Part shown: piece by piece, positions 16,719 through 25,357 of the stretch
Layout of the letters: each line of letters opens with the position of its first letter
Position numbering within the stretch: position 1 is the first letter of the stretch
Assembly: GCA_005798335.1 (NCBI GenBank)
Contig: SYJV01000199.1
Span: forward strand, 1 to 41,009
Direction of reading: 5' to 3'
Length of the DNA: 41,009 bases
DNA from: Planctomycetaceae bacterium
GTDB lineage: Bacteria; Planctomycetota; Planctomycetia; Pirellulales; Pirellulaceae
Program-made: the position numbers and the translations under genes
The notes under the pieces: model-generated
The model's input: only the letters and a program-made list of their open reading frames with translations
Databases searched by the model: none
Told to the model about the DNA's origin: nothing

Positions 16719-17878
16719 GCTTGCCTTAAACTATCAATGATCTTCATGCGCACAGCACGCATCGCGGGAAAGAGCCCGCCCAGCAAACCCATGACCAGTG
16801 CCATGATGACTCCACGAGCCAGCACCCACGGGCCAAAACGAAACGAAAATGTGATCTCGCTGAAGGTGGCCCAGTTCGCAGTCCCGGTGGACAATCCGTT
16901 CAATGGCAAAGTGGCTAGACAGCCCAGCGCGCCTCCCAGAGAACACAGAATGACCGATTCGATCAGAAACGACGCCAATACACTCGTCCGGCTAAATCCA
17001 ATGGCTCGCAACGTCCCAATCTCGCGCGCTCGACTCGCCACGGCCGCGTACATCGTATTAGCGGCCGCGAACATCGCCCCAAACGTAAGAAAGCCGCCAA
17101 TCAGATAACCCACAAATTGAATTGCATAGGAGGCGCTCATTTGATCTTCGAAATACCTTACTTCGGTGACCGCCTTCAGCTTGAATCGCTCCTCTTCTTG
17201 TAACTGTTGAATCAACCGATTGCGTGAGTTCACATCGGTCGCGCGGAAATTGACAATTGAGATCGCTCCCTGAATTCTTCGCGCACCAGTAAGATCATTC
17301 AGATCGGTCCAGACTTCTGATTCGGCAGCACTGCCTCCAGCCTCGAAAAAGCCGACGACCTTGAATGCAATCTTGTTGATTTCTAGTTCCTCGCCGATTG
17401 CCAAATTCTCAAATCGCTTGGCCATCGAGCGGCTAGTGACAATCTCATTGACGCCGAGCTGAATATCGCGGCCTTCCACTATCCGAAACTGGGGACGCAA
17501 CAACTTGCCGATTGGCTTGACGCCGCGGACGATCATGTTGGTCGTTCCACCCGCATTCCTCCGCGGTTTTGTGAGAATCGTCACGAATTCTGTCGAACAC
17601 AGAGGCTGTCCGTCCGGGCTCTTGGATATTCCCGGTAAATTGGATACTTCGCGAGCCGTCTGCGCAGTAATTACACTGGACGTTTCAGCATCGGCTCCCT
17701 TGCGCATCACGATCACGTCCAACGGGTCGCCACTAATCCGCAGGGCATGTTGAATTCCATCGCTCAGCCCAAACGTCAGCACTGTGGCCCACACGACCAA
17801 GCCAGACGCCAATACCGTCATCACGGTCGTGACCCAACGGACTCGAAGATTGCGAAGATTATAGGTAACTGGAATCAT
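16715..17878 (-). CDS. ABC transporter permease, FtsX/MacB type (second of two)
   Basis: A 387-residue permease with one N-terminal membrane helix (about 18-38), a large periplasmic MacB-like domain (about 40-255) and three C-terminal helices (about 262-290, 310-335, 352-375). The segment SRAREIGTLRAIGFSRTSV just before the third helix is the coupling region typical of FtsX-like permeases. It follows its paralogue at 17905 with a 26-base gap and probably forms a heterodimer with it, using the ATPase at 19059. The TAG stop lies inside the end of a repeat arm. Cargo unknown; this class usually acts in efflux or lipoprotein and mechanical signalling. Confidence 0.9.
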   Translation of the reverse strand: MIPVTYNLRNLRVRWVTTVMTVLASGLVVWATVLTFGLSDGIQHALRISGDPLDVIVMRKGADAETSSVITAQTAREVSNLPGISKSPDGQPLCSTEFVTILTKPRRNAGGTTNMIVRGVKPIGKLLRPQFRIVEGRDIQLGVNEIVTSRSMAKRFENLAIGEELEINKIAFKVVGFFEAGGSAAESEVWTDLNDLTGARRIQGAISIVNFRATDVNSRNRLIQQLQEEERFKLKAVTEVRYFEDQMSASYAIQFVGYLIGGFLTFGAMFAAANTMYAAVASRAREIGTLRAIGFSRTSVLASFLIESVILCSLGGALGCLATLPLNGLSTGTANWATFSEITFSFRFGPWVLARGVIMALVMGLLGGLFPAMRAVRMKIIDSLRQA

Positions 17879-17904
17879 CCATTCGCCTCAAATACAGCAA
17901 AAAT

Positions 17905-19062
17905 TCATATGACTCTTCGTAATCCATCGACCACCGAAAACTGCGCTGCTCGAATCGCTGGTACCAGTCCGCTGACCAAACCGATTACCACAGCCAGCGC
18001 TAATAAAAGCAGCAGCCACACGCCCGCGAGATCGATGACCGAGACAGGTACAAATTGGGACGCGACAATGTGCATTCCCTGCAGGAATGCACAACCCAGT
18101 GCGATACCCATGAGCCCTCCCAGAGTCGTAATCCAACACGATTCGCCCAGCACAAATAACAACACGTTCCACCGGGAGAACCCAATCGCTTTAAGCACTG
18201 CAACTTCCGTGGTCCGTTCTCGAATCGACATGGCCATAGCCGTAGCCGCTACTAGAGTCAGGGCAAATACAACAGCCATCCCAATGACGAAAATGTACAG
18301 TCGCAGATTGCCAAGCATGTCGGCAAACATCTGTGCAAACGCAGCTTCGGTTTGGGTACGCGTCGGATGGTCGGAACTGGCGAATCGTTCATCAATGGCT
18401 TTGCAAGTTACAGCCATTGAATTCGCATCTTTCGTTTTCGCAAAAATAGTCCCCGAGTTACCCGACAGCGGCTCGTCCTTGGCTCGCAAGCCTTCATCCA
18501 AGTAGTACCAATTGAACCACAACGAATCTGTATTCTGTGGTGCGTCAAACAAACCGACTAGTTTCAAATCTAGGTTGAATGTATAGAACGTACCCTGCAG
18601 CGGAATTCGTTCGCCAATTTTCCATTGCATCCGTTCGGCAAGACGTCGATCCGCAATACACGCTTGCCGATCATCCTGAAAAGCCTTGAGTTGTGCAGGA
18701 TCGATTTTGAATTCGCTCCAAACATTGAATACATGATTCGGGTCCGTACCAAACTGAGCAAACGCCATTTGTTGCTCTTTGTACATGCCGCCATACCAGG
18801 CATAAGGTACCGCCGCGCTGATTCCTTCCATTGCGCGCAAGCGATCGACGTAAGCGATGGGTACTTCACCGGAAAACCCCATCGTGCTCATGACGACGAT
18901 GCGATGATATTTTTGAGCTTCATTTCCCCATACGTCTTGCAGCGCGATGTAGCCGCACAAAATCGTCATCAGTGCGAGGCTGAAACCGATCGACAGAATG
19001 GTGAGCATGGATCGGAGCTTGTTGCGCATCACATTGCGCCAAATGTACTTCAGCGATTTCAT
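17905..19062 (-). CDS. ABC transporter permease, FtsX/MacB type (first of two)
   Basis: A 385-residue paralogue of the neighbouring permease. One N-terminal helix (about 15-35), a periplasmic MacB-like domain (about 40-250) and three C-terminal helices are visible; RERTTEVAVLKAIGFSRWNV precedes the third. The ATG at 19062 overlaps the ATPase stop by four bases, a tight coupling that supports a common complex. The two permeases share topology but little identity outside the cytoplasmic coupling segment, so they are likely to pair as a heterodimer. Confidence 0.9.
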   Translation of the reverse strand: MKSLKYIWRNVMRNKLRSMLTILSIGFSLALMTILCGYIALQDVWGNEAQKYHRIVVMSTMGFSGEVPIAYVDRLRAMEGISAAVPYAWYGGMYKEQQMAFAQFGTDPNHVFNVWSEFKIDPAQLKAFQDDRQACIADRRLAERMQWKIGERIPLQGTFYTFNLDLKLVGLFDAPQNTDSLWFNWYYLDEGLRAKDEPLSGNSGTIFAKTKDANSMAVTCKAIDERFASSDHPTRTQTEAAFAQMFADMLGNLRLYIFVIGMAVVFALTLVAATAMAMSIRERTTEVAVLKAIGFSRWNVLLFVLGESCWITTLGGLMGIALGCAFLQGMHIVASQFVPVSVIDLAGVWLLLLLALAVVIGLVSGLVPAIRAAQFSVVDGLRRVI

Positions 19063-19778
19063 GCGGTCGCTCCAACTGGCGTCGCGTTAGTATTGACCAG
19101 CACACCCTTCTCCAAGTGAACGATTCTTTTGGCGCGAGAGGCCGCATTGGGGTCGTGCGTGACCATAATGATCGTCTTGTGAAATTCTTCGTTCAAGCGG
19201 CGCATCAACTCCAGGATCTCGCCACCAGATTTCGCATCCAAATCCCCGGTCGGTTCGTCCGCCACGATCAGCGTTGGATCGGTCGCGATCGCCCGCGCAA
19301 TCGAAACACGTTGCTCTTGGCCACCCGAAAGTTGCCGCGGATAGTGGTCCAGGCGATCCGACAAGCCGACCACCTCCAGCGCCGCGCGCACATGTTCGTC
19401 TCTTTGCCGACGCGTAAGTCTGGTAAGCGTCAACGGTAACTCGACATTCTCATACGCAGTCAACACGGGAATCAGATTGTAGAGTTGGAAAATGAACCCA
19501 ATATGTTGGGACCGCCATCGCGCTAGTTTGCTCTCCGATGAAACTCCCAAGTTGGTACCACAGACGATGACTTCCCCCGAGGTAGGTCGATCCAGGCCAG
19601 CAATCAGATTCAACAAAGTCGATTTGCCTGAACCCGAGGGCCCCATCAGCGCCAGGTAGTCCTGCCGTGCAAGCTGTAAGTTAATGCCCAACAGGACCGG
19701 AATCACAAAGGAATCTCGCCTAAATTCCTTGGTTACGTTATTCACGACAACTAACGCATCACTCTGGTTTGCAGCCAA
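19059..19778 (-). CDS. ABC transporter ATPase, LolD/MacB family
   Basis: A 239-residue nucleotide-binding subunit with Walker A GPSGSGKS (46-53), the ABC signature LSGGQ (150-154), Walker B LIVADE (170-175) and the H-loop near residue 205 (MVTHDP). It energises the two FtsX-type permeases directly downstream. The start is a TTG at 19778 with aaggag eight bases upstream; no ATG fits. Such ATPases usually sit beside a HlyD-like adaptor, but here that gene is 2.7 kb upstream, beyond two plus-strand genes. Confidence 0.94.
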   Translation of the reverse strand: MAANQSDALVVVNNVTKEFRRDSFVIPVLLGINLQLARQDYLALMGPSGSGKSTLLNLIAGLDRPTSGEVIVCGTNLGVSSESKLARWRSQHIGFIFQLYNLIPVLTAYENVELPLTLTRLTRRQRDEHVRAALEVVGLSDRLDHYPRQLSGGQEQRVSIARAIATDPTLIVADEPTGDLDAKSGGEILELMRRLNEEFHKTIIMVTHDPNAASRAKRIVHLEKGVLVNTNATPVGATA

Positions 19779-20184
19779 GAAACAAACTCCTTCATCGATC
19801 GATCACGAACTGCCTCAACAATCATGCTTTGTCACAGCAAGTCCGACTGTCAGGCGCCGAAGCCCTAATAATATCAGCTTGTTTTACAAGTTGTTTCGAG
19901 CGGTGCAACCGGGCAGTTCAATTAGAGGAAAATGGCAAATTACTTTGAGTCAAATGACACATCGCGATCAAAGAGAATCTCAGCGATGCAGTTCAGGTGG
20001 CGATTGATTGCTCTTGATTCGAGAATCGATATTCAGGCCACGATAAAAATTTCTTCGAAATTCAAAAATTTTTCTTGACATGGGGGTGACCGTTAGTAAA
20101 ATCCGGGCACCATCAGCTCGCGAATTCAAGCTACGTAGAGTTGGTGCTCCTGGGAGTTGGAATCACTCTTGAGGAGACCGTATC
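19779..20184. other. Divergent intergenic region, AT-rich
   Basis: This 406-base stretch separates the minus-strand ABC genes from a plus-strand secreted-protein gene. It contains the plus-strand promoter at 20075-20102 and visibly AT-rich sequence around 20030-20075. No gene is supported. Confidence 0.6.
20075..20102 (+). promoter_or_regulatory. Sigma-70-like promoter for the secreted protein gene at 20185
   Basis: TTGACA at 20075-20080 and TAAAAT at 20097-20102 are separated by 16 bases, near-consensus for sigma-70. Transcription would start near 20110, about 75 bases before the ATG. The upstream A/T tracts could act as an UP element. Confidence 0.6.
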
Positions 20185-20685
20185 ATGAAGTTACGACGCA
20201 ACGCGGTAACAATTCTATTTCTCGCCGCCGCTTTACTGCTCGGATCAGCAGTAAACTCTGTACACGGCCAAGGGATAACTTACGCCGGCCAGGCCTTTGT
20301 TCAAAAGGTACAGAGTGGTACGGGCCCCTGGGAGGAGACGAATATTTACCTAAATCAAGGTGATTCGCTTCTCACGACTGGCGCAGTATTTGCGACGAAT
20401 ATGAACACCTATTTGGTTAAGATCAGGTCTATCATGAACCAACGCGATGCAACCGGTGCGATTGTGGCTAGTGCCAACCCGGAAACAAAATTTATCACTC
20501 CTAACAATCAAGTGTTTTTCTTCCAGTCAATTCCAGTATGGAACACGAACACATCTTCTGGTACCCTTCCCGTAGATTGGAAGTTTTATATAAGTGAAGA
20601 TCTCAATGATGATGGAGACTTCAACGACGCTGGAGAAGCGGAGCAGGAAATCACACGGGCGAGTGGTATATATCAAGAATGTTAA
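20185..20685 (+). CDS. Secreted protein with a calcium-loop-like segment, 166 aa
   Basis: The ATG at 20185 has a strong ribosome-binding site (gaggag, eight-base spacing). Residues 1-29 form a clear signal peptide (KLRRN, hydrophobic core, cleavage after VHG-QG). The mature part is polar and N/T-rich, with a D/N-rich loop DLNDDGDFNDAGE near residues 138-150 that resembles a dockerin or EF-type calcium loop. No PEP-CTERM or anchor is visible and the protein ends abruptly, so it could be a shortened member of a longer family. It lies on the opposite strand within an otherwise minus-strand transporter cluster. Confidence 0.78.
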   Translation: MKLRRNAVTILFLAAALLLGSAVNSVHGQGITYAGQAFVQKVQSGTGPWEETNIYLNQGDSLLTTGAVFATNMNTYLVKIRSIMNQRDATGAIVASANPETKFITPNNQVFFFQSIPVWNTNTSSGTLPVDWKFYISEDLNDDGDFNDAGEAEQEITRASGIYQEC

Positions 20686-20752
20686 TAATTGCTAGAGTTG
20701 GTTTCCGCTAGTGCTCGTTATCCCTTGCAATGACAGAAACGGCGCTGAATCG

Positions 20753-20778
20753 CACCCAATTGTGCAAAACATTGGGTG
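20753..20778 (+). terminator. Hairpin between the two plus-strand secreted-protein genes
   Basis: Perfect 8-bp arms (cacccaat and attgggtg) flank a 10-base loop, 68 bases past the upstream stop. There is no T-run, so an intrinsic terminator is only possible. Confidence 0.35.
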
Positions 20779-20827
20779 TCGTGTGTAAAAATTAACCCAA
20801 ATAAATTTTCTATTGCGATGATATAGC

Positions 20828-22159
20828 ATGAGAAACAAGAATCACCTTGTGTTGGCGATAGGAATTGTCTACCTGCATTTTGGCTTTGAACCGCATGCCG
20901 TTGCCCAAGCCGAACGGGCAAGTTCAATCGCAAAAGCGTATCTAGAGCAATTTGAGCGCGGCAATACTTTTGGAGGGCAGAGTCTACAGAAGTTCGTTGA
21001 TGAATATGCGGCGCGAATCTTTCTCAAGCAGTCTGTTCCGACCTTTTCGACAATGACGGAGAAGCTCGCTTTGCTGAGCAACCTAATCATTCGCGATGAG
21101 TTGGGATTTCCCGCCGAAAAACTCAAGGAATTTGAAATATTCCAGCGTGAGATTCGACAACAGCCTAGCGGCAGCGCAGGATCTAGAATTAAGCAAGAGA
21201 ATATCTCGAAATTCCTTTCTGCCACACAACTCGAACGACTTGAACAGTTGGTGTTCCATGTTGACATTGCATACCGTGGCTTGGATCAATCGCTGATTGA
21301 GGGAAAACTCGGTAAGTCACTAGATCTGTACGAAAACCAAAAGTCCGAATTGTTTGAGAAAGCAACTGGCATTGTAAACGCCGCAGAGCGTCAAATACTT
21401 GAAATAAAAAAGAACGTGTACACTCAATCGTTGAAATTGCTCGACGAGCAACAGCAACGTACCGCGTCAGAGTTACTTGGCCCTTACTTCGAGTATTCGG
21501 ACGTAACGCTCGAAGGACGCAGGTTATACGTCTTGGCTTCCGAGCGTACACTACCCGCCGAACGCGACCAGGCCATCATTACGAATTCACGCGAGAAGAA
21601 TCGCGTACTAATGACCGTTCCTCACTTCAACTTGGATTCGGAAGTGTTGTCGTTATTACGTAACCGCTGGGTCAGGGATGAATTGGGATTGACCCCTGCA
21701 CAATACGCAGCCTTCAAGATCTTGAACGATAAATTGAATGCACCTGGGAAACCTCGGCCGATTCCTGGTGCCGATCTAGTTGCCGATGAGATTTTGCTGC
21801 CGCGCCAGATGGCGAGACTAAAACAGATTACCTACTACGTAGAGATTGCCTATCTGGGTCTCGACAAAGCCATCACCGCTGGAAATCTTGCTTGGAAAGT
21901 TGGTGTCATGGAATCGCAAATACCAATGCTTAGCGTCGACGTGAAACGCTTTGTCGAAGTTGCTCAATCGCAGATTCGCGACATCCGCGTTAGTACGCAA
22001 GAAAAAGTTCTGCTTGAGCTCAGCTCGGAGCAGCGTGCTCATGCTCGACAATTGTTAGGAAATTATTTCGAATATCGTGATCCCAGTGTTCTTGCTTCCA
22101 AGGCAATATATATGGATCTTCTTGAGTACGAAGTCGAGCGAAACGTAGCGGCACAATAG
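20828..22159 (+). CDS. Exported protein with two copies of a roughly 150-residue helical domain
   Basis: A 443-residue protein with an N-terminal signal-like segment (hydrophobic 6-19, possible cleavage after AVA near 26). The rest contains a clear internal duplication: residues about 79-228 and about 272-422 align throughout, each with a VRDELG or IRDELG start, an IAYRGLD or IAYLGLD centre and an ending LLGPYFEYSD or LLGNYFEYRD. Both halves are predicted to be mainly helical. The LSATQLERLEQL segment recalls planctomycete exported proteins of unknown function. No ribosome-binding site is obvious before the ATG at 20828. Function unknown. Confidence 0.8.
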   Translation: MRNKNHLVLAIGIVYLHFGFEPHAVAQAERASSIAKAYLEQFERGNTFGGQSLQKFVDEYAARIFLKQSVPTFSTMTEKLALLSNLIIRDELGFPAEKLKEFEIFQREIRQQPSGSAGSRIKQENISKFLSATQLERLEQLVFHVDIAYRGLDQSLIEGKLGKSLDLYENQKSELFEKATGIVNAAERQILEIKKNVYTQSLKLLDEQQQRTASELLGPYFEYSDVTLEGRRLYVLASERTLPAERDQAIITNSREKNRVLMTVPHFNLDSEVLSLLRNRWVRDELGLTPAQYAAFKILNDKLNAPGKPRPIPGADLVADEILLPRQMARLKQITYYVEIAYLGLDKAITAGNLAWKVGVMESQIPMLSVDVKRFVEVAQSQIRDIRVSTQEKVLLELSSEQRAHARQLLGNYFEYRDPSVLASKAIYMDLLEYEVERNVAAQ

Positions 22160-22505
22160 ACCTGGCAAGCACAATTGGCGTGCGCCCGATAACGCACTTT
22201 GCCGGACACCTCCGCAGTGTTGCGATAGGGCTCGATTGCCTGGAACATGTCATATACTTCGGCAATCCCGTTACCTTCAGGAAGCTACGCATCGCGAACG
22301 GATTTTTCCCGTGGGGAGAAGGTAAGTGGGCTCGCATTTCCGCAAGTATCGCTAGCGATCGAATGGATGTTGGGTTGAGATCACTTCGATCTTCATGCTG
22401 CCAACTGTCTCGAACTGAAACGGCTTCTGTAGTGAAATCTCCCTCTTCGATCGCACTGGCTGGGCCAGGTGGCACACACCATGAATGCACTCATGCCGAG
22501 GTCAT
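22160..22505. other. Intergenic region between convergent genes, no gene supported
   Basis: 346 bases between the convergent exported-protein and HlyD-like genes. Open frames here lack ribosome-binding sites and recognisable products. No strong hairpin or repeat was found. Confidence 0.5.
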
Positions 22506-23828
22506 CTATTCCGAGATTTTAACGAGCTGCCCTTCGGTCAGTTCGACTGAACTGGCGACTACCAGTTCATGGCCTGTTAGACCGCTGACGATTTCGATGC
22601 GATTGTCGGTTCGTTTGCCTGACTGAACTCGAGTTTTCTTTGTGCGTTCTTCGTCATCAATGACCCATACAAACTCGGACTCGGCGTCGGACTTGATCGC
22701 TTCTGCGGCGCAAAAAACTCTGGGTGAGTTCCCAATCGACTCGCTTGCAGGAGAATCGGCAGGAAGAAAGTAGACCGTGCTGCTCATTTCGGGAAACAAT
22801 CGCGAATCGGCGTCCGCGATGGTGACTTTTACTTTGATCGTGGCGCGAGCGCGATCGCCCATCGGTATGATCTTGCGCACTTGACCGCGGTAGCGACGAT
22901 CGGATACCGCATCGACAGCGACTTCGGTCCGCTGGCCCGGAAAAACGCGACTGATGTAATCCTCTTTGACGTCGCACTCCACTTCGAGATTGTCCAGGTC
23001 CGCGATAGTTACCGCTGACCCTCGACCGGAGGCTTCGCCCATCCCGCCGGGTAAGATGGACTCGCCTACTTCAGCATCCTTAGAGATCACCGTGCCATCA
23101 AAGGGAGCTCGAATGTGCATGTTTTCTTTGACCTGTTGCGCTTCCCGGAATCGCGCTTCGGCCAATTGTACATCGGCATTCATCGACTTCAGTCGCGCGA
23201 CGGCGCTATCGTATTGAAACTTGAACTCATCGTGCTCTGCGTCCGAGATGCTTTTAGTTGCGTGCAGATTGCTGGCACGATCATACTCACGCTTTTTCTG
23301 GTCGATCAACACCTGCTGTTCATCAACAGCCGCACGCGCTCGAACTACGTTGGCTTGTGTGGCTGCTAGTGAAGCATCCAAATCCGCATGTTCCAATACT
23401 GCCAGCACATCGTCCTTCTTCACTCGAGTGCCTTCTTCGACGGCAACCGATTGAATTCGGCCAGGAGCGCGTGCGCCAATTTTGGCTTGACGACGGGATT
23501 CGAGGTAGCCAGTGGCGACCACGGTCGCATCGGCGGATTGCCCCGACTCGACAATCGCTCGAATCACTCGCACCTCTGGACGTTGCTTAAGCACATCTGG
23601 GACAGCGATCCAGTTACCCAGCGGCGCTCCACCCTTAGACACTAGGCCGAATCGACTGACCAGCAGGTACACCGCAGCCGCAAACACGGCAAGCAAGACG
23701 GAGAATTTTGCGACTCGCGACCAACCTTGAGAAGGGGCCGCGTGCTGCGCCGTTCGATCGATGCGTAGCGCAGATAGGGCATCGCGAGCAGGTTCGTTCG
23801 GGGTGGTTTGCATAACTAAGGTTTCCAT
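22506..23828 (-). CDS. HlyD-like periplasmic adaptor (membrane fusion protein)
   Basis: A 440-residue adaptor anchored by one N-terminal helix (about 42-64). It shows the usual order: a lipoyl-like half (ARAPGRIQSVAVEEGTRVKKDDVLAVLE, about 132-160), a long coiled-coil hairpin (about 165-240, rich in Q, A, K, E), the returning lipoyl half (IRAPFDGTVISKDAEVGE) and beta-barrel plus membrane-proximal domains. It would link an inner-membrane ABC transporter to an outer channel. The start may be the ATG at 23828 or the one at 23813. It follows the TPR lipoprotein gene by 42 bases and is separated from its likely ABC partners (19778-16715) by two plus-strand genes. Confidence 0.9.
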   Translation of the reverse strand: METLVMQTTPNEPARDALSALRIDRTAQHAAPSQGWSRVAKFSVLLAVFAAAVYLLVSRFGLVSKGGAPLGNWIAVPDVLKQRPEVRVIRAIVESGQSADATVVATGYLESRRQAKIGARAPGRIQSVAVEEGTRVKKDDVLAVLEHADLDASLAATQANVVRARAAVDEQQVLIDQKKREYDRASNLHATKSISDAEHDEFKFQYDSAVARLKSMNADVQLAEARFREAQQVKENMHIRAPFDGTVISKDAEVGESILPGGMGEASGRGSAVTIADLDNLEVECDVKEDYISRVFPGQRTEVAVDAVSDRRYRGQVRKIIPMGDRARATIKVKVTIADADSRLFPEMSSTVYFLPADSPASESIGNSPRVFCAAEAIKSDAESEFVWVIDDEERTKKTRVQSGKRTDNRIEIVSGLTGHELVVASSVELTEGQLVKISE

Positions 23829-23870
23829 TGGATACAGTTGTCTACTGTATCATAACCTGGAAACCTCAAA

Positions 23871-24926
23871 TTACAGTCCGGAGTTCGTCGTTGGTAGGGT
23901 CAATCCGGCCTGACCAATCGGTGCAGTTATCCCTTGACCGGTCGGCTGGGAATTTGGGGCGGCGACTCCTTGAACTGTCTGCATGATGTTGCCGGCCATT
24001 TGGTAAGCGTTCACAGCGGTCTGGACCCCTTGGCCGCCCCCCAGGCGGTTCATCAAATCGCGCGCTTGCTGAAGGTTGGGGTCGATTTGCAGCGCGGTCT
24101 GGAGATGCTGCTGAGCTGCTGGAATGTTTTGCTTAGTAAAATGCAGGTAGGCCACGTTGTAATTGGCGATCGCGGGTGACAGAACTTGTTCCAATTGTTT
24201 AACAGCGTCAGTGGATTGACCGTTTTCCACCAGTACAGTCGCAAGATTATTGTGGTAGCGAACGTTCTTCGAGTCGATAGCGATCGCTTTTTGGAGATTA
24301 TCCTTGGCGGCTGGCAACTTGCCCTGTTTTTGATAGGCCAACGCTAAATCGTTGTAAATTCCGGCATCGTCACTTTTGGCAGTGACCGCTTTTTGATAGT
24401 ACTCGATCGCCCGATCCGCTTGTCCTTGACGATCGTACAACCGCGCGGTACTGACTAGCGCAGACGCATTGGTCGGATCTTTCTCTAGAGCTTTGGTGTA
24501 ATTGTCCAGCGCCTTTGCGAATTGTCCTTGAGCTTCATAGTATTGGCCGTTGGTAACCCACAGCTCAGGCGCAATCGCAGTAGGCATATTTGCCAAGCTG
24601 GTCGGATCGTCTTTATCTGGGGTTGCTGGTTTTGTCAATGTCGTCGAGACAGCAGTTTTGGCTTTGCCATACATGCTGCCAACTGCTGTGCCCACCGATG
24701 CAAATTGGCCTCGAATTCCTTTCGCCGCGCCGCTCATTTTGCTCGTCAGCGAAGATTCGCTGCTGGTCGTCGATGTTGCCGCACTTTTATTCGGCAGCCA
24801 ACTCTTGAACCAACCGGTCCCTCCGTTCTTGGTCAAGCTGCAACCACTGATAAAGCAAATCAGTATCGTTCCCAACAGTGCTGATCGCACCATCTGAAAA
24901 TCTCTGAACGAAGCAGGCATAATCAT
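23871..24926 (-). CDS. TPR-repeat lipoprotein
   Basis: A 351-residue protein with a lipoprotein signal: a hydrophobic stretch and lipobox ISGC, with the lipidated cysteine at residue 29 (residue 18 if the true start is the internal ATG at 24893). After a serine/threonine-rich linker (about 30-110), at least five tetratricopeptide repeats run from about 120 to 300 (patterns such as AKALDNYTKALEKDPTNASAL). The C-terminal 40 residues are glutamine/glycine-rich. It is a scaffold for protein contacts, likely on the inner face of the outer membrane or the periplasmic side. It precedes the adaptor gene by 42 bases and may assist the same export complex. Confidence 0.88.
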   Translation of the reverse strand: MIMPASFRDFQMVRSALLGTILICFISGCSLTKNGGTGWFKSWLPNKSAATSTTSSESSLTSKMSGAAKGIRGQFASVGTAVGSMYGKAKTAVSTTLTKPATPDKDDPTSLANMPTAIAPELWVTNGQYYEAQGQFAKALDNYTKALEKDPTNASALVSTARLYDRQGQADRAIEYYQKAVTAKSDDAGIYNDLALAYQKQGKLPAAKDNLQKAIAIDSKNVRYHNNLATVLVENGQSTDAVKQLEQVLSPAIANYNVAYLHFTKQNIPAAQQHLQTALQIDPNLQQARDLMNRLGGGQGVQTAVNAYQMAGNIMQTVQGVAAPNSQPTGQGITAPIGQAGLTLPTTNSGL

Positions 24927-25132
24927 ATTCCGATCAAACAGCGACTTTAACGGTTTATCTAATTATTCGGTCCCGGTAGGCTGTCCGCTCCAGGCGAATC
25001 GAACAGTTTGCCTAGATGGTTGCGCTCGCCCTAAGGAACCTCGAACTACGGCCGGAGAAAAACAGGGCCTATTGCTAGCTTGCGAGCATTTTTTCCATCG
25101 CGAGGAAAAATAGACGATGGCCACAAACGAGT
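24927..25132. other. Intergenic stretch before the TPR gene
   Basis: No supported gene. This would hold the promoter of the TPR-adaptor transcript; no clear -35/-10 pair was identified. Together with the small Tat-leader frame at 25133 it forms a 430-base region of low coding content. Confidence 0.4.
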
Positions 25133-25261
25133 CTAGATCGAATACGCCTCTTCGGCAGTCAGGCGGTGAGGTTCGTCTGACCAAGCACAATCGTGGGCAG
25201 CAAGAAACGAGCCTGCAGCCCCTGCCAAGGCTAGGAATTTTCTGCGCCTGGGTTGGTCCAT
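25133..25261 (-). pseudogene. Orphan twin-arginine leader, likely remnant of an exported protein
   Basis: From ATG at 25261 the frame encodes only 42 residues. They start MDQPRRRKFLALAGAAGSFL, a textbook Tat signal (RRxKFL followed by a hydrophobic, alanine-rich core), then DEPHRLTAEEAYSI and a stop. No mature domain follows in any nearby frame. The simplest reading is the 5' stump of a deleted Tat-exported protein; a genuine small Tat substrate is the alternative. Confidence 0.4.
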
Positions 25262-25357
25262 ATTAACATCCACCGTTGGAATGCCGATTTGGCTTGACAG
25301 CGAAGCAGCACCTGTCAATTCCACTTTCTTGATCGTGATCGCAGTGGTTCTCGCGTG

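Noticed and set aside
20185-22159. Transposon or integron carrying the two secreted-protein genes
   Set aside because: No transposase, integrase, terminal inverted repeat or target duplication was found at the ends, so only an unexplained insertion can be suggested.
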